Positions 26,212-36,100 of a stretch of DNA of 64,000 nucleotides are shown here, one piece after another (positions within the stretch are counted from its first letter, which is position 1; every line of letters starts with the position of its first letter). A program made the position numbers and the translations under genes. This DNA comes from Cernens ardua. GTDB lineage: Bacteria; Pseudomonadota; Gammaproteobacteria; Pseudomonadales; Halomonadaceae. The stretch spans positions 496,001 through 560,000 of the forward strand of contig NZ_JBPCZH010000001.1 in NCBI RefSeq assembly GCF_051251085.1, written 5' to 3'. Below the pieces are notes generated by a model that had not been told where the DNA came from, ran no database searches, and worked only from the letters and a program-made list of their open reading frames with translations.

Positions 26212-26634
26212 ATGGATGAACAGCAGGTAAAGCACCTGATTGAACATGCAAAAAACGCCAGAAAGAATGCTTATGTTCCGTACTCGGCATTTCCTGTAGG
26301 CGCAGCCATTTTGACAGCGAATGGCGATATTTACTCAGGTTGTAATATTGAAAATGCCTCGTTTGGACTCACCAATTGTGCTGAACGTACTGCTATCTTC
26401 AAGGCCGTTTCAGAACAGCAAAATCATTTTTCAGCCGTCGCTGTAGTCGCCGATACGGAAGAGCCAATCTCCCCTTGTGGTGCATGCCGACAAGTGTTGG
26501 CTGAGTTCTGCACAAAAGAGACGATCATTTACCTGACTAACCTGAAAGGGAATGTACAGCGCTGCACTATCGATCAGTTGCTCCCCGGTGCTTTCGCTGC
26601 AGATGACATGAGCTACGATTCCACTCACGGCTAA
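26212..26634 (+). CDS. cdd: Cytidine deaminase, short tetrameric type
   Basis: The 140-residue enzyme deaminates cytidine and deoxycytidine to uridine forms. Zinc ligands are Cys56 and Cys89/Cys92 with catalytic Glu58 (NCAERTAIF and PCGACRQV). The three-cysteine site and length mark the short tetrameric class found in Bacillus and humans, not the 294-residue dimeric E. coli type with a Cys2-His site. AAGGA precedes the start. It is followed after 95 bp by nupC; uptake of nucleosides and their deamination are a natural pair. Confidence 0.96.
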   Translation: MDEQQVKHLIEHAKNARKNAYVPYSAFPVGAAILTANGDIYSGCNIENASFGLTNCAERTAIFKAVSEQQNHFSAVAVVADTEEPISPCGACRQVLAEFCTKETIIYLTNLKGNVQRCTIDQLLPGAFAADDMSYDSTHG

Positions 26635-26729
26635 AACGATAAAAAGAAACCACGCACAGTGGCCTCTTGCTGGAGGCCATCAGCCCAATGTAACCGAGTG
26701 TCGTCGAAGACGACCGACAGGAAACGTTC

Positions 26730-27935
26730 ATGAAGTATCTCATTCTCCTGCTCAGCCTGATAGTCATCTATCTTCTGGCTTTTGTAGTCTCCAATAACAA
26801 ACGTAATATCCAGCACAAATGGCTCATAAGCATGTTGCTTATTCAGATCGTATTTGCCTTCATTTTTCTTAATACAAGTGTGGGTAGTACGTTGATTGGA
26901 GGATTTGCCAACACCTTTGCGCAATTATTGGATTTCGCCAGTATCGGTACCACCTTCGTATTCGGCAATCTGGTACAGAAAGGCTCATTTGTATTCTTCT
27001 TTGATGTATTGATGCCCATTGTCTTCGTATCGGCGATTATCGGCATACTGGAATATATCGGTATTCTGGGGCTGATCATTCGAGGTGTGGGATGGGTGCT
27101 TAGTAAAGTAAGCGGTATGGGACGTCTCGAATCCTACAATGGATTGGCTACACTGATTTTCGGGCAATCCGAAGTCTTTATTTCCCTTAAAAAGCAATTG
27201 GGGCAACTCACTCCACCACGGCTTTACACCCTCTGTGCATCGTCGATGTCCACGGTGTCAATGTCGATCGTCGGCTCCTATATGCACCTATTGCAACCCC
27301 GCTATGTCGTAACGGCGTTGGTACTCAACCTGTTCGGGGGATTCATGATTTCGTCAATCATCAACCCCTATAAGGTAGACCCCGAAAACGACCTGCTGGT
27401 ATTGGAGAACCCCCGTCGTCAAAACTTCTTCGAAATGTTGGGCGAATATATTCTGGATGGTTTCAAGGTAGCGATCATTGTGGGCGCCATGCTGATTGGC
27501 TACATTGCGCTGATCGCACTGGTGAACGCTATCTTCCTCAAGCTGACCGGGTTTGCCTTCCACGGCGCCTTCACTGTTGATTTTCAGACGTTGGCCGGTT
27601 ACTTCTTTGCACCTTTTGCCATCCTGATGGGCGTTGCACCTGGAGACTCCATCCATGTAGGCAGTCTGATGGCTACAAAGCTATTTAGTAATGAATTCGT
27701 TGCCATGACTGAACTCCCGCACTATAAGGGGATGAGCGAACGTTCCATCGGTATTCTTTCGGTCTTTTTGGTGTCTTTTGCGAACTTCTCATCCATTGGT
27801 ATTGTGACGGGTGCCATTAATGCACTGAATGCTGAACAAGGGCGTGTAGCTGCCCGTTTGGGACTCAGGCTTTTATACGGTGCTACGCTCGTGAGTCTGT
27901 TATCAGGGACAATAGCCGGGCTGTTTATTCACTAG
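26730..27935 (+). CDS. nupC: NupC-family concentrative nucleoside transporter
   Basis: The 401-residue inner-membrane protein has about ten hydrophobic segments and matches the CNT family along its length: FGQSEVFISLK (substrate/ion site), STVSMSIVGSYM, ALVLNLFGGFM, SNEFVAM and SFANFSSIGIVTGA. CNT proteins import nucleosides with protons or sodium. The length equals E. coli NupC (400). It lies downstream of cdd on the same strand, likely one operon for pyrimidine nucleoside use. After the stop there is a weak AAGCC/GGCTT inverted repeat. Confidence 0.95.
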   Translation: MKYLILLLSLIVIYLLAFVVSNNKRNIQHKWLISMLLIQIVFAFIFLNTSVGSTLIGGFANTFAQLLDFASIGTTFVFGNLVQKGSFVFFFDVLMPIVFVSAIIGILEYIGILGLIIRGVGWVLSKVSGMGRLESYNGLATLIFGQSEVFISLKKQLGQLTPPRLYTLCASSMSTVSMSIVGSYMHLLQPRYVVTALVLNLFGGFMISSIINPYKVDPENDLLVLENPRRQNFFEMLGEYILDGFKVAIIVGAMLIGYIALIALVNAIFLKLTGFAFHGAFTVDFQTLAGYFFAPFAILMGVAPGDSIHVGSLMATKLFSNEFVAMTELPHYKGMSERSIGILSVFLVSFANFSSIGIVTGAINALNAEQGRVAARLGLRLLYGATLVSLLSGTIAGLFIH

Positions 27936-28312
27936 TTAATTAATGAAGCCGAGATAAACGAATTGGCTTTATATGCTTCACCTGGATGAAAATATGTCTG
28001 TTTGGCGCAAGAGCTGATTGTAATTTGCGGAAACGAGCTCCAATGTGGATCAACTTGACAGGTTAATATGATTAATAAAATTATATTATCAACCCTGGTT
28101 CAGAATGGTTCTTTAATTATGAGCTCGTTTTTGCACCGCAGAATTTATTGCTAAAGAATATGGGGTGAGAACGAATACCTCATGAGCAGATAGTTCAGAA
28201 TTAATATTGGGGAGAGACAGGATGGAGCCGTAAGAAACATTCACTATCATCCTATGTACATAAAAATCGAAGACAATTAAATTGTTACATGGGCATGTTG
28301 TTATATGTAATT
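27936..28312. other. AT-rich gap downstream of nupC and the methyltransferase
   Basis: About 380 bp between convergent genes, clearly richer in A+T than the flanks. A 67-codon minus frame (28113-28316) overlaps the methyltransferase stop by ATGA but has no ribosome site or recognisable features. No strong terminator is visible. Confidence 0.45.
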
Positions 28313-29032
28313 TCATATTGCTTCAGCAATGACTATCATGACGTCTGAATGTTCCGGCTCAAAGGGTGAGCCATCCCAATTTCCAAAAACTGTTTTTATT
28401 CGAAAGGAAGATTGAACCATCAGTTTTTCAAGTTGTTGTCGAGTAACGAACCCGAGAGTACTGGTTGAAATCAACTCTTTATCATCAATGTAATAATGCG
28501 TTTCAAATGTGATTTGGGAATCCGATGCAGCAAGTATGTGTCGAGATCTACTTATATTCTGAGCAATGGGAACTGCTGAAGTTTCCCAGCGAGTAGCCCA
28601 ATCCACATCAGGGTTACGGCATTCAAATGCAATGATCCCTTCGAAGACCATATATTTATGTAAATTACGCAGGGCTGAAAGGCGTTCAATATCATTTACA
28701 AATACTTGAAATACATTGCCTGCCATAATGGTAAGCGCATATCGCTTGTCACTTTGGAAAGAATCTACGCTGGCAGAAACCCATTCAATAACGGGAGCAA
28801 ACTCCCTCGCCTTACCGATTTCGATCATTGCCAAAGCCGGGTCGACTGCAGTGACCTTACATCCTAATGCAGCCATAGCATTGCTCAAAAGACCTGTTCC
28901 ACACCCCATATCAAGGATGTATCCCTTACATTTTTCAGCTAAAGCCAAATAAAAGTCATCACTGACCCCCCATCTGTTTTCAAGATCATAAAGGAGAGCC
29001 AACTGAGCGTGCTCATAATGTAAATCGGCCAT
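28313..29032 (-). CDS. Class I SAM-dependent methyltransferase, substrate unknown
   Basis: The 239-residue protein has the SAM-binding motif I ILDMGCGTGLLS (residues 39-50), an acidic end of strand 2 (VTAVDPALAM) and a motif IV region (LTIMAGNVFQVF). This is the small-molecule methyltransferase type; the substrate cannot be read from sequence. The gene is markedly A+T-rich with different codon use from its neighbours, is alone on its strand with AT-rich flanks, and so may be a recent acquisition. It starts MADLHYEHAQ; the ribosome site is weak. Confidence 0.85.
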   Translation of the reverse strand: MADLHYEHAQLALLYDLENRWGVSDDFYLALAEKCKGYILDMGCGTGLLSNAMAALGCKVTAVDPALAMIEIGKAREFAPVIEWVSASVDSFQSDKRYALTIMAGNVFQVFVNDIERLSALRNLHKYMVFEGIIAFECRNPDVDWATRWETSAVPIAQNISRSRHILAASDSQITFETHYYIDDKELISTSTLGFVTRQQLEKLMVQSSFRIKTVFGNWDGSPFEPEHSDVMIVIAEAI

Positions 29033-29274
29033 TTTTATCCAATTAACTTAATTACGCTAATGTGTGGATTGGGAAGAAAACCAACTCATTAATCAACGGT
29101 TGATATCGGCTTAACGTTATAAATACATTAATGTCGCAGAGTATCTACGTTGAGAGCATTGAGTAATTAACCGCATATAATGGCTGGAGGTTACTTCTCT
29201 GTTTATCCCCTCTCTCAATCATGGAAAACCAGTAACCTAACGCTGATCGAGTAACAACGCTGATTATAAAGCCA

Positions 29275-29487
29275 TTACTCGTTATTATTTTCAGTAGAAG
29301 ATGTCGAGGCATTAGCCCCCTGCCCTTCGTCGCTATCGGTTTCTGTCGCTTTTTTCGATGCCCCATCCGAGGGTTCGAGCGATTGTTCGTTATGTTGGCG
29401 TGCCGCATCCGCATGAATATGCTCCTGAAGTTCATGTACTCCGAAATAGAGTCCGATCACAATAATCAGGGGAATCAGCAAAATCAT
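29275..29487 (-). CDS. Small single-span membrane protein of unknown function
   Basis: The 70-residue protein has one hydrophobic N-terminal segment (residues 1-17, MILLIPLIIVIGLYFGV), then a hydrophilic tail rich in Glu, Asp, Ser, Thr and Asn that is probably disordered. AAAGGAG lies 7 bases before the ATG, a near-ideal ribosome site, which is the main reason to believe it is translated. With no positive charge before the helix, orientation is uncertain; His and Arg just after it suggest the tail may be cytoplasmic. I recognise no family. Confidence 0.6.
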   Translation of the reverse strand: MILLIPLIIVIGLYFGVHELQEHIHADAARQHNEQSLEPSDGASKKATETDSDEGQGANASTSSTENNNE

Positions 29488-29683
29488 GCATTGCTCCTTT
29501 CTGTATTGGAGGTTAAGTAGGTCGTCTGAATATTACAAAAAAGTGCTGCATCACTACAGGCAAGTATCTCTTGGCTTCAATCGTTGGAAATCGACAACGC
29601 GTATCACCTGATGCCAATCGAATGGAAGCTTGCAAGACAGGCTCCGTATTTTCCACTCAGACAAGCTGAATTTTTCAAGCCCA

Positions 29684-30664
29684 TTATTCAGTAACGCAAC
29701 GCACTGCCTGATCAAAGATGTCTAGTGAGGCACCGGGGCGATGCGCATTTTCCGAGAGAAAACGACGAAAAGCACGACCACCCCGTTCACCTGCAAAGAG
29801 CCCAAGAATATGACGTGTGAGATGGTTAAGCCGTACTCCCTCTTCCAAACGACGTTCTACATAAGGCCGGAAAGCCTGAAGCGCTTCGTGTCGAGTCACT
29901 ATGGGTGAATCTTCACCATAAATCTGCTGATCAACCTCTGCCAACATGTAAGGATGATGATAGGCTTGGCGCCCGACCATCACGCCATCCACCTGCGTTA
30001 ATTGCTGACGTGTAGTGTCCATATCCACGATACCGCCATTGATCGAGATATTCAGTTCTGGTCGGCGCTGCTTGAGGCGATGTACGCGATCATAGTCCAA
30101 TGGGGGCACATCCCGGTTCTCCTTGGGCGAAAGCCCCTGTAACCAGGCTTTCCTGGCGTGTACGATAAAGATTCGACACCCGCTTTCATCGGCGACACGG
30201 TCAATAAAGGTGTCCAGATCACGCTCTGCGTCCTGATCATCAATACCGATACGACATTTCACAGTAATGGGAATATGGACCGCTTGCTGCATCTGATCAA
30301 CGCACTGTGCAACCAATGCAGGGTCAGCCATCAGGCAGGCGCCAATACGATTGTTCTGGACACGATCGCTCGGGCAACCCACGTTCAGGTTGACTTCGTT
30401 GAAGCCCCACGCCTCCGCGATTTGCGCGCATTCGGCCAATGCTGCCGGATCACTCCCACCCAACTGCAAGGCCAGCGGCATCTCTACCTCATCATGACCG
30501 ATAAATCGTTCACGGGGGCTGCCATAAAGTAATGCCCCTGTGGTCACCATTTCGGTGTAAAGAAGCGCGCGTTTGGTGAGGCAACGTGCGAAAACGCGGT
30601 AATCACGTGTCGTCCATTCCATCATCGGCGCCACGGAAAAGCGTCTATCCAGTTCGATTGTCAT
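29684..30664 (-). CDS. dusA: tRNA-dihydrouridine(20/20a) synthase DusA
   Basis: The 326-residue FMN enzyme reduces U20/U20a in the tRNA D-loop. The N-terminal FSVAPMMEWTTRDYR is a DusA signature, Cys97 in NVGCPSDRVQ is the catalytic acid, KCRIGID and HARKAWLQGLSP follow, and a C-terminal helical tRNA-binding domain ends the protein. The length is typical (about 330). It appears to be a single-gene unit on the minus strand. Confidence 0.96.
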   Translation of the reverse strand: MTIELDRRFSVAPMMEWTTRDYRVFARCLTKRALLYTEMVTTGALLYGSPRERFIGHDEVEMPLALQLGGSDPAALAECAQIAEAWGFNEVNLNVGCPSDRVQNNRIGACLMADPALVAQCVDQMQQAVHIPITVKCRIGIDDQDAERDLDTFIDRVADESGCRIFIVHARKAWLQGLSPKENRDVPPLDYDRVHRLKQRRPELNISINGGIVDMDTTRQQLTQVDGVMVGRQAYHHPYMLAEVDQQIYGEDSPIVTRHEALQAFRPYVERRLEEGVRLNHLTRHILGLFAGERGGRAFRRFLSENAHRPGASLDIFDQAVRCVTE

Positions 30665-31136
30665 TCTGTCACTGCTTGCTGTGTACGTTAGGATGTCTGT
30701 TTGAGCGGTGTACGCGGTATATGTGCTTTACACAACACATGTACCTGATCGATACGATGATCTTATGATACCAGACTCTGCGAATGCTCCCCTACCCACA
30801 TTCGCGTTAACAATATTCGCCCGGATACCCTACCCCCTCACAATACCCGTTCTATCAATATATCCCTGATACTGTCCATTACCGCCTCCAGTACCCATCA
30901 CCCCTGATATCTATCCACCCCAGAATTATCCAGGCAGGCACCACTTACGATGCGAGTAATGTGCTGGCCTGCACACTCGCCACCTACTCCCTACATACTA
31001 TCCGTAAGAGTGCCATACGTTGATATACCTGAATAACCCAGCAAAAAAGGGACCGTGCTGCCTCTTATGCCCTATAGTATTCACAGGAGCAAAGCAAATA
31101 GCAGGTTTTTATATTTTCCGCGATAGAGAATAAACG
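30665..31136. other. C-rich, G-poor gap upstream of dusA
   Basis: No gene in this 472-bp gap. From about 30785 to 30935 the plus strand is very rich in C and poor in G (about 23-26 C against 5-7 G per 60 bases in the first two lines). This resembles a Rho loading site for RNA made from the plus strand. Near 31045-31070 a weak AGGG/CCCT inverted repeat before a T-run on the minus strand could end recD transcripts. Confidence 0.45.
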
Positions 31137-33197
31137 CTAGAAACTGGTATTCGATTGAACTTCAGCCGTTGGACGTTGAATGCGCTCACGTAAATTCGCA
31201 TCACGCCAGATACGGTGCTGACAGGCATACTCCAATAACCCGGGGGAAGCCGTTGCCACGATACAGGCTTCACGAGCACGAGTGATCCCAGTATAGAGGA
31301 GCTCGCGCGTTAATATAGGCCCAGGAGCATCCGGCAAGACCAACAAGACCTGGCGGAATTCAGACCCCTGAGATTTATGCACGGTCATGGCAAATGCCGT
31401 TTCGACAGCGCTCAGCCGGCCGGGGCTAACGCCACGTACACCAGATTGCTGAGCAAAGAAGACTTTCAGGCGTGTTGGATCGTCGGGATCTTTCATTGTT
31501 AACCCAACATCACCGTTGTAAAGCCCAAGCTGATGGTCATTACGATTGACCATCACAGGGCGCCCTTCATACCATTCTGAGGTTGGATCAATCAGTTGCT
31601 TGCGTGCCAGCGCCCGCTGAACCGCGTTATTCAACCCTTCAACACCCCAGGGTCCTTTTCTTAATGCACATAGCAGCTGAAAATGGCCAAGTCGTTGCAA
31701 GGCCTCTTGTGGCGAACACTGTGACAACGTCGTAAGGTAATGTTGATATCCCTTTACGGCAGCATCAATCATCGCTGGATCTTCTTCATTACGAAGAATC
31801 AGACGCTCAATATCCTTGTATCCATGTGTCCAACAGGCTCGCAGAGCCCCAGCGTCACCGGCGTTAACAGCACGCGCCAGTGCGCCAATGCCACTATTAC
31901 TATTGAAGCGATAGCTATGGCGAAGTGTCACGACGTTATCGGCCAATGGCGATTGCGGCACTTCATTTGGCAGAGACTCTGTGGTCAACACATGTAGTGC
32001 CTTTTCGACCGGTAGAGTAAAACCATCCGAGTGACTGCATAACTCTCCCAACACAGCACCGGCCTCTACAGAAGCAAGCTGGTCCCTGTCTCCCAACAGG
32101 ATAAGACGCGCCGAGGGCGGCAAGGCAGATAAGGTGGCATGCATCAGCTCAAGATCGATCATGGAAGCTTCGTCGATCACCAGTACATCAAGTGGCAGCG
32201 GATTGTGTTCATCATGCACGAAATGCCGCGTATTCGGACGTGAACCCAGCAAACGATGCAATGTGGAGGACTCACGTGTAATCAAGGCTCTATCCGCCGC
32301 AGACGGAATGGCTTTATCAATGGCCCCACTGATCGATTCTGCCAAACGTGCAGCCGCCTTTCCGGTAGGTGCCGCAAGGCGAATGGTCAGTGGTTTACCT
32401 GTACGTGACAGGGCCTGATGCTGCAAGGCGGCCAGTACCTTGACGACTGTCGTGGTTTTACCTGTCCCCGGGCCTCCGGAGATAATGGCCAAACGTTGCA
32501 GGGCAGCCAACGCACATGCAATTTTTTGCCAATCGGGAGGCATCGACGGTGCCTCTGGGAAAAGTATCCTGAGCTGTTCGGCCAACTCAGCATCGTGGCG
32601 CAGTGGCGTGTGAATCCATCGCTGCAGGATGTTCGCTACCTGCCCTTCGGCACGCCATAATCGGTACAAATAAAGGCGAGTGCCATCCAGTACCAGTGGC
32701 GCCGATTGGGTGTCCGCTTCATCAGTCGGATCAACCACAGCAACGAAAGGCGATGCCGCAAGCCGTTCAATCCATTGGTCAGCATCAACGACCCCCGTAG
32801 AGGCCAAAAGTTGCTGAGCATTAAGGGTATCTTCCGGTTGAGGCCCCTCCTGAGGAGGTAGCGAAAGAACCACGGCACCTTCATCCAGCAACCGTTTGAT
32901 ATCCAGACAGATATGCCCACGCCCCAGCTGATGGCTGGTCAAGGCCGCGGCTAAACGCACCGCCTCATCGTCGGACTCGATAAAGCTCGAAAAGTGATAG
33001 TCCAGCGGGCGCAACCAGCCCAACGCTACCCAGCGTTTCAGCCAATCATTGAAAGAGAACGGGCCGCTTTCGTCGGTGAACTGTGCTGCATTCGTTGCGC
33101 TATTGATGCTGTCTGAAGCAGCCTGCTGGTCATCTTCAACAGGCAGATCGTCGAAAAGCCCCGGTTGAATATCATTGCGTGAATTTGATCGGCTCAT
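31137..33197 (-). CDS. recD: RecD, 5'-3' helicase subunit of exonuclease V
   Basis: The 686-residue superfamily 1B helicase subunit of RecBCD has an N-terminal region that contacts RecC, Walker A SGGPGTGKTTT near 240-250, motif II VIDEASMI and the C-terminal MTVHKSQGSEF (motif V). In the complex it is the fast motor on the 5' strand and governs nuclease activity at Chi. The E. coli protein has 608 residues, so this one is about 80 longer, mostly N-terminally. ATG 33197 overlaps the recB stop (TGATG), implying coupled translation and fixed subunit ratio. Confidence 0.96.
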   Translation of the reverse strand: MSRSNSRNDIQPGLFDDLPVEDDQQAASDSINSATNAAQFTDESGPFSFNDWLKRWVALGWLRPLDYHFSSFIESDDEAVRLAAALTSHQLGRGHICLDIKRLLDEGAVVLSLPPQEGPQPEDTLNAQQLLASTGVVDADQWIERLAASPFVAVVDPTDEADTQSAPLVLDGTRLYLYRLWRAEGQVANILQRWIHTPLRHDAELAEQLRILFPEAPSMPPDWQKIACALAALQRLAIISGGPGTGKTTTVVKVLAALQHQALSRTGKPLTIRLAAPTGKAAARLAESISGAIDKAIPSAADRALITRESSTLHRLLGSRPNTRHFVHDEHNPLPLDVLVIDEASMIDLELMHATLSALPPSARLILLGDRDQLASVEAGAVLGELCSHSDGFTLPVEKALHVLTTESLPNEVPQSPLADNVVTLRHSYRFNSNSGIGALARAVNAGDAGALRACWTHGYKDIERLILRNEEDPAMIDAAVKGYQHYLTTLSQCSPQEALQRLGHFQLLCALRKGPWGVEGLNNAVQRALARKQLIDPTSEWYEGRPVMVNRNDHQLGLYNGDVGLTMKDPDDPTRLKVFFAQQSGVRGVSPGRLSAVETAFAMTVHKSQGSEFRQVLLVLPDAPGPILTRELLYTGITRAREACIVATASPGLLEYACQHRIWRDANLRERIQRPTAEVQSNTSF

Positions 33198-36100
33198 CAG
33201 GAATTACCCTCCGGCGTATCAGTGCCGGCTGCCAGCGACGAATAGGTATTCGACGTAGAGGTTGTACCCAATGTCAACTGTGTGTCCAACGTAAACAAGG
33301 CATCCAGCGACTCAATGAGTTCACGCTCAGGCAACCGATGAAAAATGCCTTGCCCTTCACGCCCGGGACCAACACCGCGTAAAAAGATATAGAAAACACC
33401 GCCCATATCGCGGTCATAATCGTAATCAGGCAAACGCAACCTTAGGAGACGATGGAGCGCCAGCGTATAAATGACGTACTGGACATCATAACGGTGTGCC
33501 ACCATGGCCTGTGCCATATGCGCTTGATCATAGGCATGGGGCTCATCGCCCAGATAGTTGGATTTCCAGTCTAGCAGATACCAACGGCCATCCACTTCCG
33601 CCACCATGTCAATGAACCCACGTAACATGCCATTGAGGTGACGGGGGGCTAATGCGGGATACTCAGCCGGTACGCCCAAAGGCTCATATTGACGAATCAG
33701 CTGATCAATCTGCTGAGCATAGGCAGGGGCAATAGAGAGCCAGAATTCCAGCTCAGTACGCCAATGATCCAGCTTTTCCAGTGAAATGGATAGGTTGGAA
33801 GAAGAGTGACCTTCCGCACCATGATGAGCAGAATGCCCTTGAACAGTGAACCGGGCCTGCAAAAAATCCAACAGCCAACGATAGAGGGTATCCAGCCAGT
33901 GGATATCAAAACGGCTCCGCGTCAGTCGCCGTTCAATCAAACGGAAGAGCTCTGCATGATAGGCAGACTCTTGCACGCGACCAAAATCGACCATCTCAAG
34001 CAATCCATGCAAAAAGGTACCGGCATGGGGTCCACGTGGAAAATTATTGATATCTCCCGGAGGTGGGGGCGGTATGGGCGTATTTTCCTGCACCACCTCC
34101 ATGTCCATTTGCGTCGATGCCAACGGCTCTGCGATGGTATCACTGACACGACGACGCGCATTTTCAGTGAGAGTAGTGTACGAAGCAATCCACCAACTGC
34201 GATCAATCGCCCCTGTAAAGCATCGTGGCACACGTTCACTTTCCACATTGCCCTGCTCGCTGTAGGGAGTCTCTCCCCTTACAGGCGGCGTTTGGATAAC
34301 TTGAATCTGCTCCGCACCAGTACCGCTCTCTTCACGGAACGATAACTGATGCTGTGAATCCAGGGACGCCAATAATCCACGAAGGGCATGTCCACTGATG
34401 GGCTCCCCTCCCGCCAGTAAATATCCGAGCGCTGAAAGGTGAAGCGTCGTTGCATCATCAGGTGTTTTACTGTTTCTCCGCCCTTTATAAAGGGGGACTA
34501 CGCCGGCTCGACACGCATACCGGGCGCGCGTAAACGCAACGTAAAGAAGCCTGATATCTTCCGCCAGTCGAGCTTTATCTGCCATCGCAAGCTGCTCTTT
34601 ATCGGGTGATAAGGAGGCCACACGCCCATGCTCAGGATGACGAATCACCATGGGAGATGTCGTTGGGCGTACTTCACGATAGTTACAGATAAAGGGCAAA
34701 TAAACGACCGGATATTCAAGCCCCTTGGAACCATGAATGGTGACGACTCGCACCAACGACTCATCATTTTCAAGCCGCTGTATCAGGCTTTCAGGATCAA
34801 CCCAACGATCAAAGCTGCCTTGCATCGCCCGATGCAGCCAGCGTAACAGAGCTTGTTCACCTTCCAGCACCTGACTGGCAGACTGTAGAAGTTCCCCCAA
34901 ATGCAGTAAATCTGTCAGGCTGCGCTCACCATTTTCACGTGCAAGCAGGCGTGAGGCTACATTGAAGTCCTGCATCACCCGACGCAACATGGCAAGGACT
35001 CCCCGATACTGCCAATCACGGTGATATCCTTCAAATCGCTCGACCAGTGTTTCCCAGTAGCGTTCATTACTCACCAGTGCAGCCACGGCATCCAGGCTAT
35101 CACTCAACAGTCGTGTTGACAGTGCCGCGCGCAGCAGGCGATCCTGTCGCGGTTGAGCCACGGCTTCTAACAACTGCAATATCCAAAAGGCCTCATGGGC
35201 ATTAAAAACAGAGGCTTTCTGGCTGAGATACACACTCTTGATGCCTCCCCGCTCCAGCGCTTCACGTACGGCGACAGCTTCAGCCCCCGTTCGTACCAGA
35301 ATGGCAATATCAGAGGCTCGCAATGGCGTAATAGCTTGCCCATGTTGACCAAACCCAATGTTGCCCGCCCGTGCGCCTTCAAGAAGATACTGAATATCGG
35401 CACGCGTCGCCTCACTCATCACATGGATATAGTCATCACTTCCCATGCTTTCAGGCGATTCAGGCAACCACCAAGTGATCGCAGGCGCAGGCGTATCGTT
35501 CATTAGTAACGCATCATCACGCCCATTGGCCTCATTTTTTACGAAGTTCAGCCCATCTTCAATGAAAGCGTTATCCTGAGTACTGAACAAGGCATTTACC
35601 GCACTTACCACAGCCTGTGTAGAGCGGAAATTTTTACTCAGGCTATAGCGTCCTTCAACACTACCACGGGCTAGAAGATAGGTGAAAAGATCCGCATTAC
35701 GGAACGCGTAAATCGCCTGTTTCGGGTCACCAATCAATAATAATGCGTATTCGTGGGGAGATGCATGAGTACGACTATCGGTAGTAGCGTCTGGCGACAC
35801 ACTAGGGTAGATATGGTCGAAAATACGATATTGCCGTGCATCTGTATCCTGAAACTCGTCTATCAGGGCCACCGGTAATTCCCGCCGGATGCTCGCCGCT
35901 AAACGCGCCCCCATGGGGCCTTCAAGTGCTTCATCCAATACCATCAGCAGATCATTGAAATCCAGAATACCCTGACGTTTTTTTACCGCCTCGATATTCG
36001 TTTCCACTACCTTCAGGGCATGCGCCATCAATTCAGGAGAAGGATCGGGCAATGCTGCCTGTTGTTCTGTCAGCTGATCCAACGCATCGTAGAGCGTGCC

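Noticed and set aside
28113..28316. 67-codon minus frame overlapping the methyltransferase stop (ATGA)
   Set aside because: The overlap is suggestive of coupling, but the frame has no ribosome site and no domain, and the surrounding DNA is AT-rich gap sequence in which such overlaps arise by chance.
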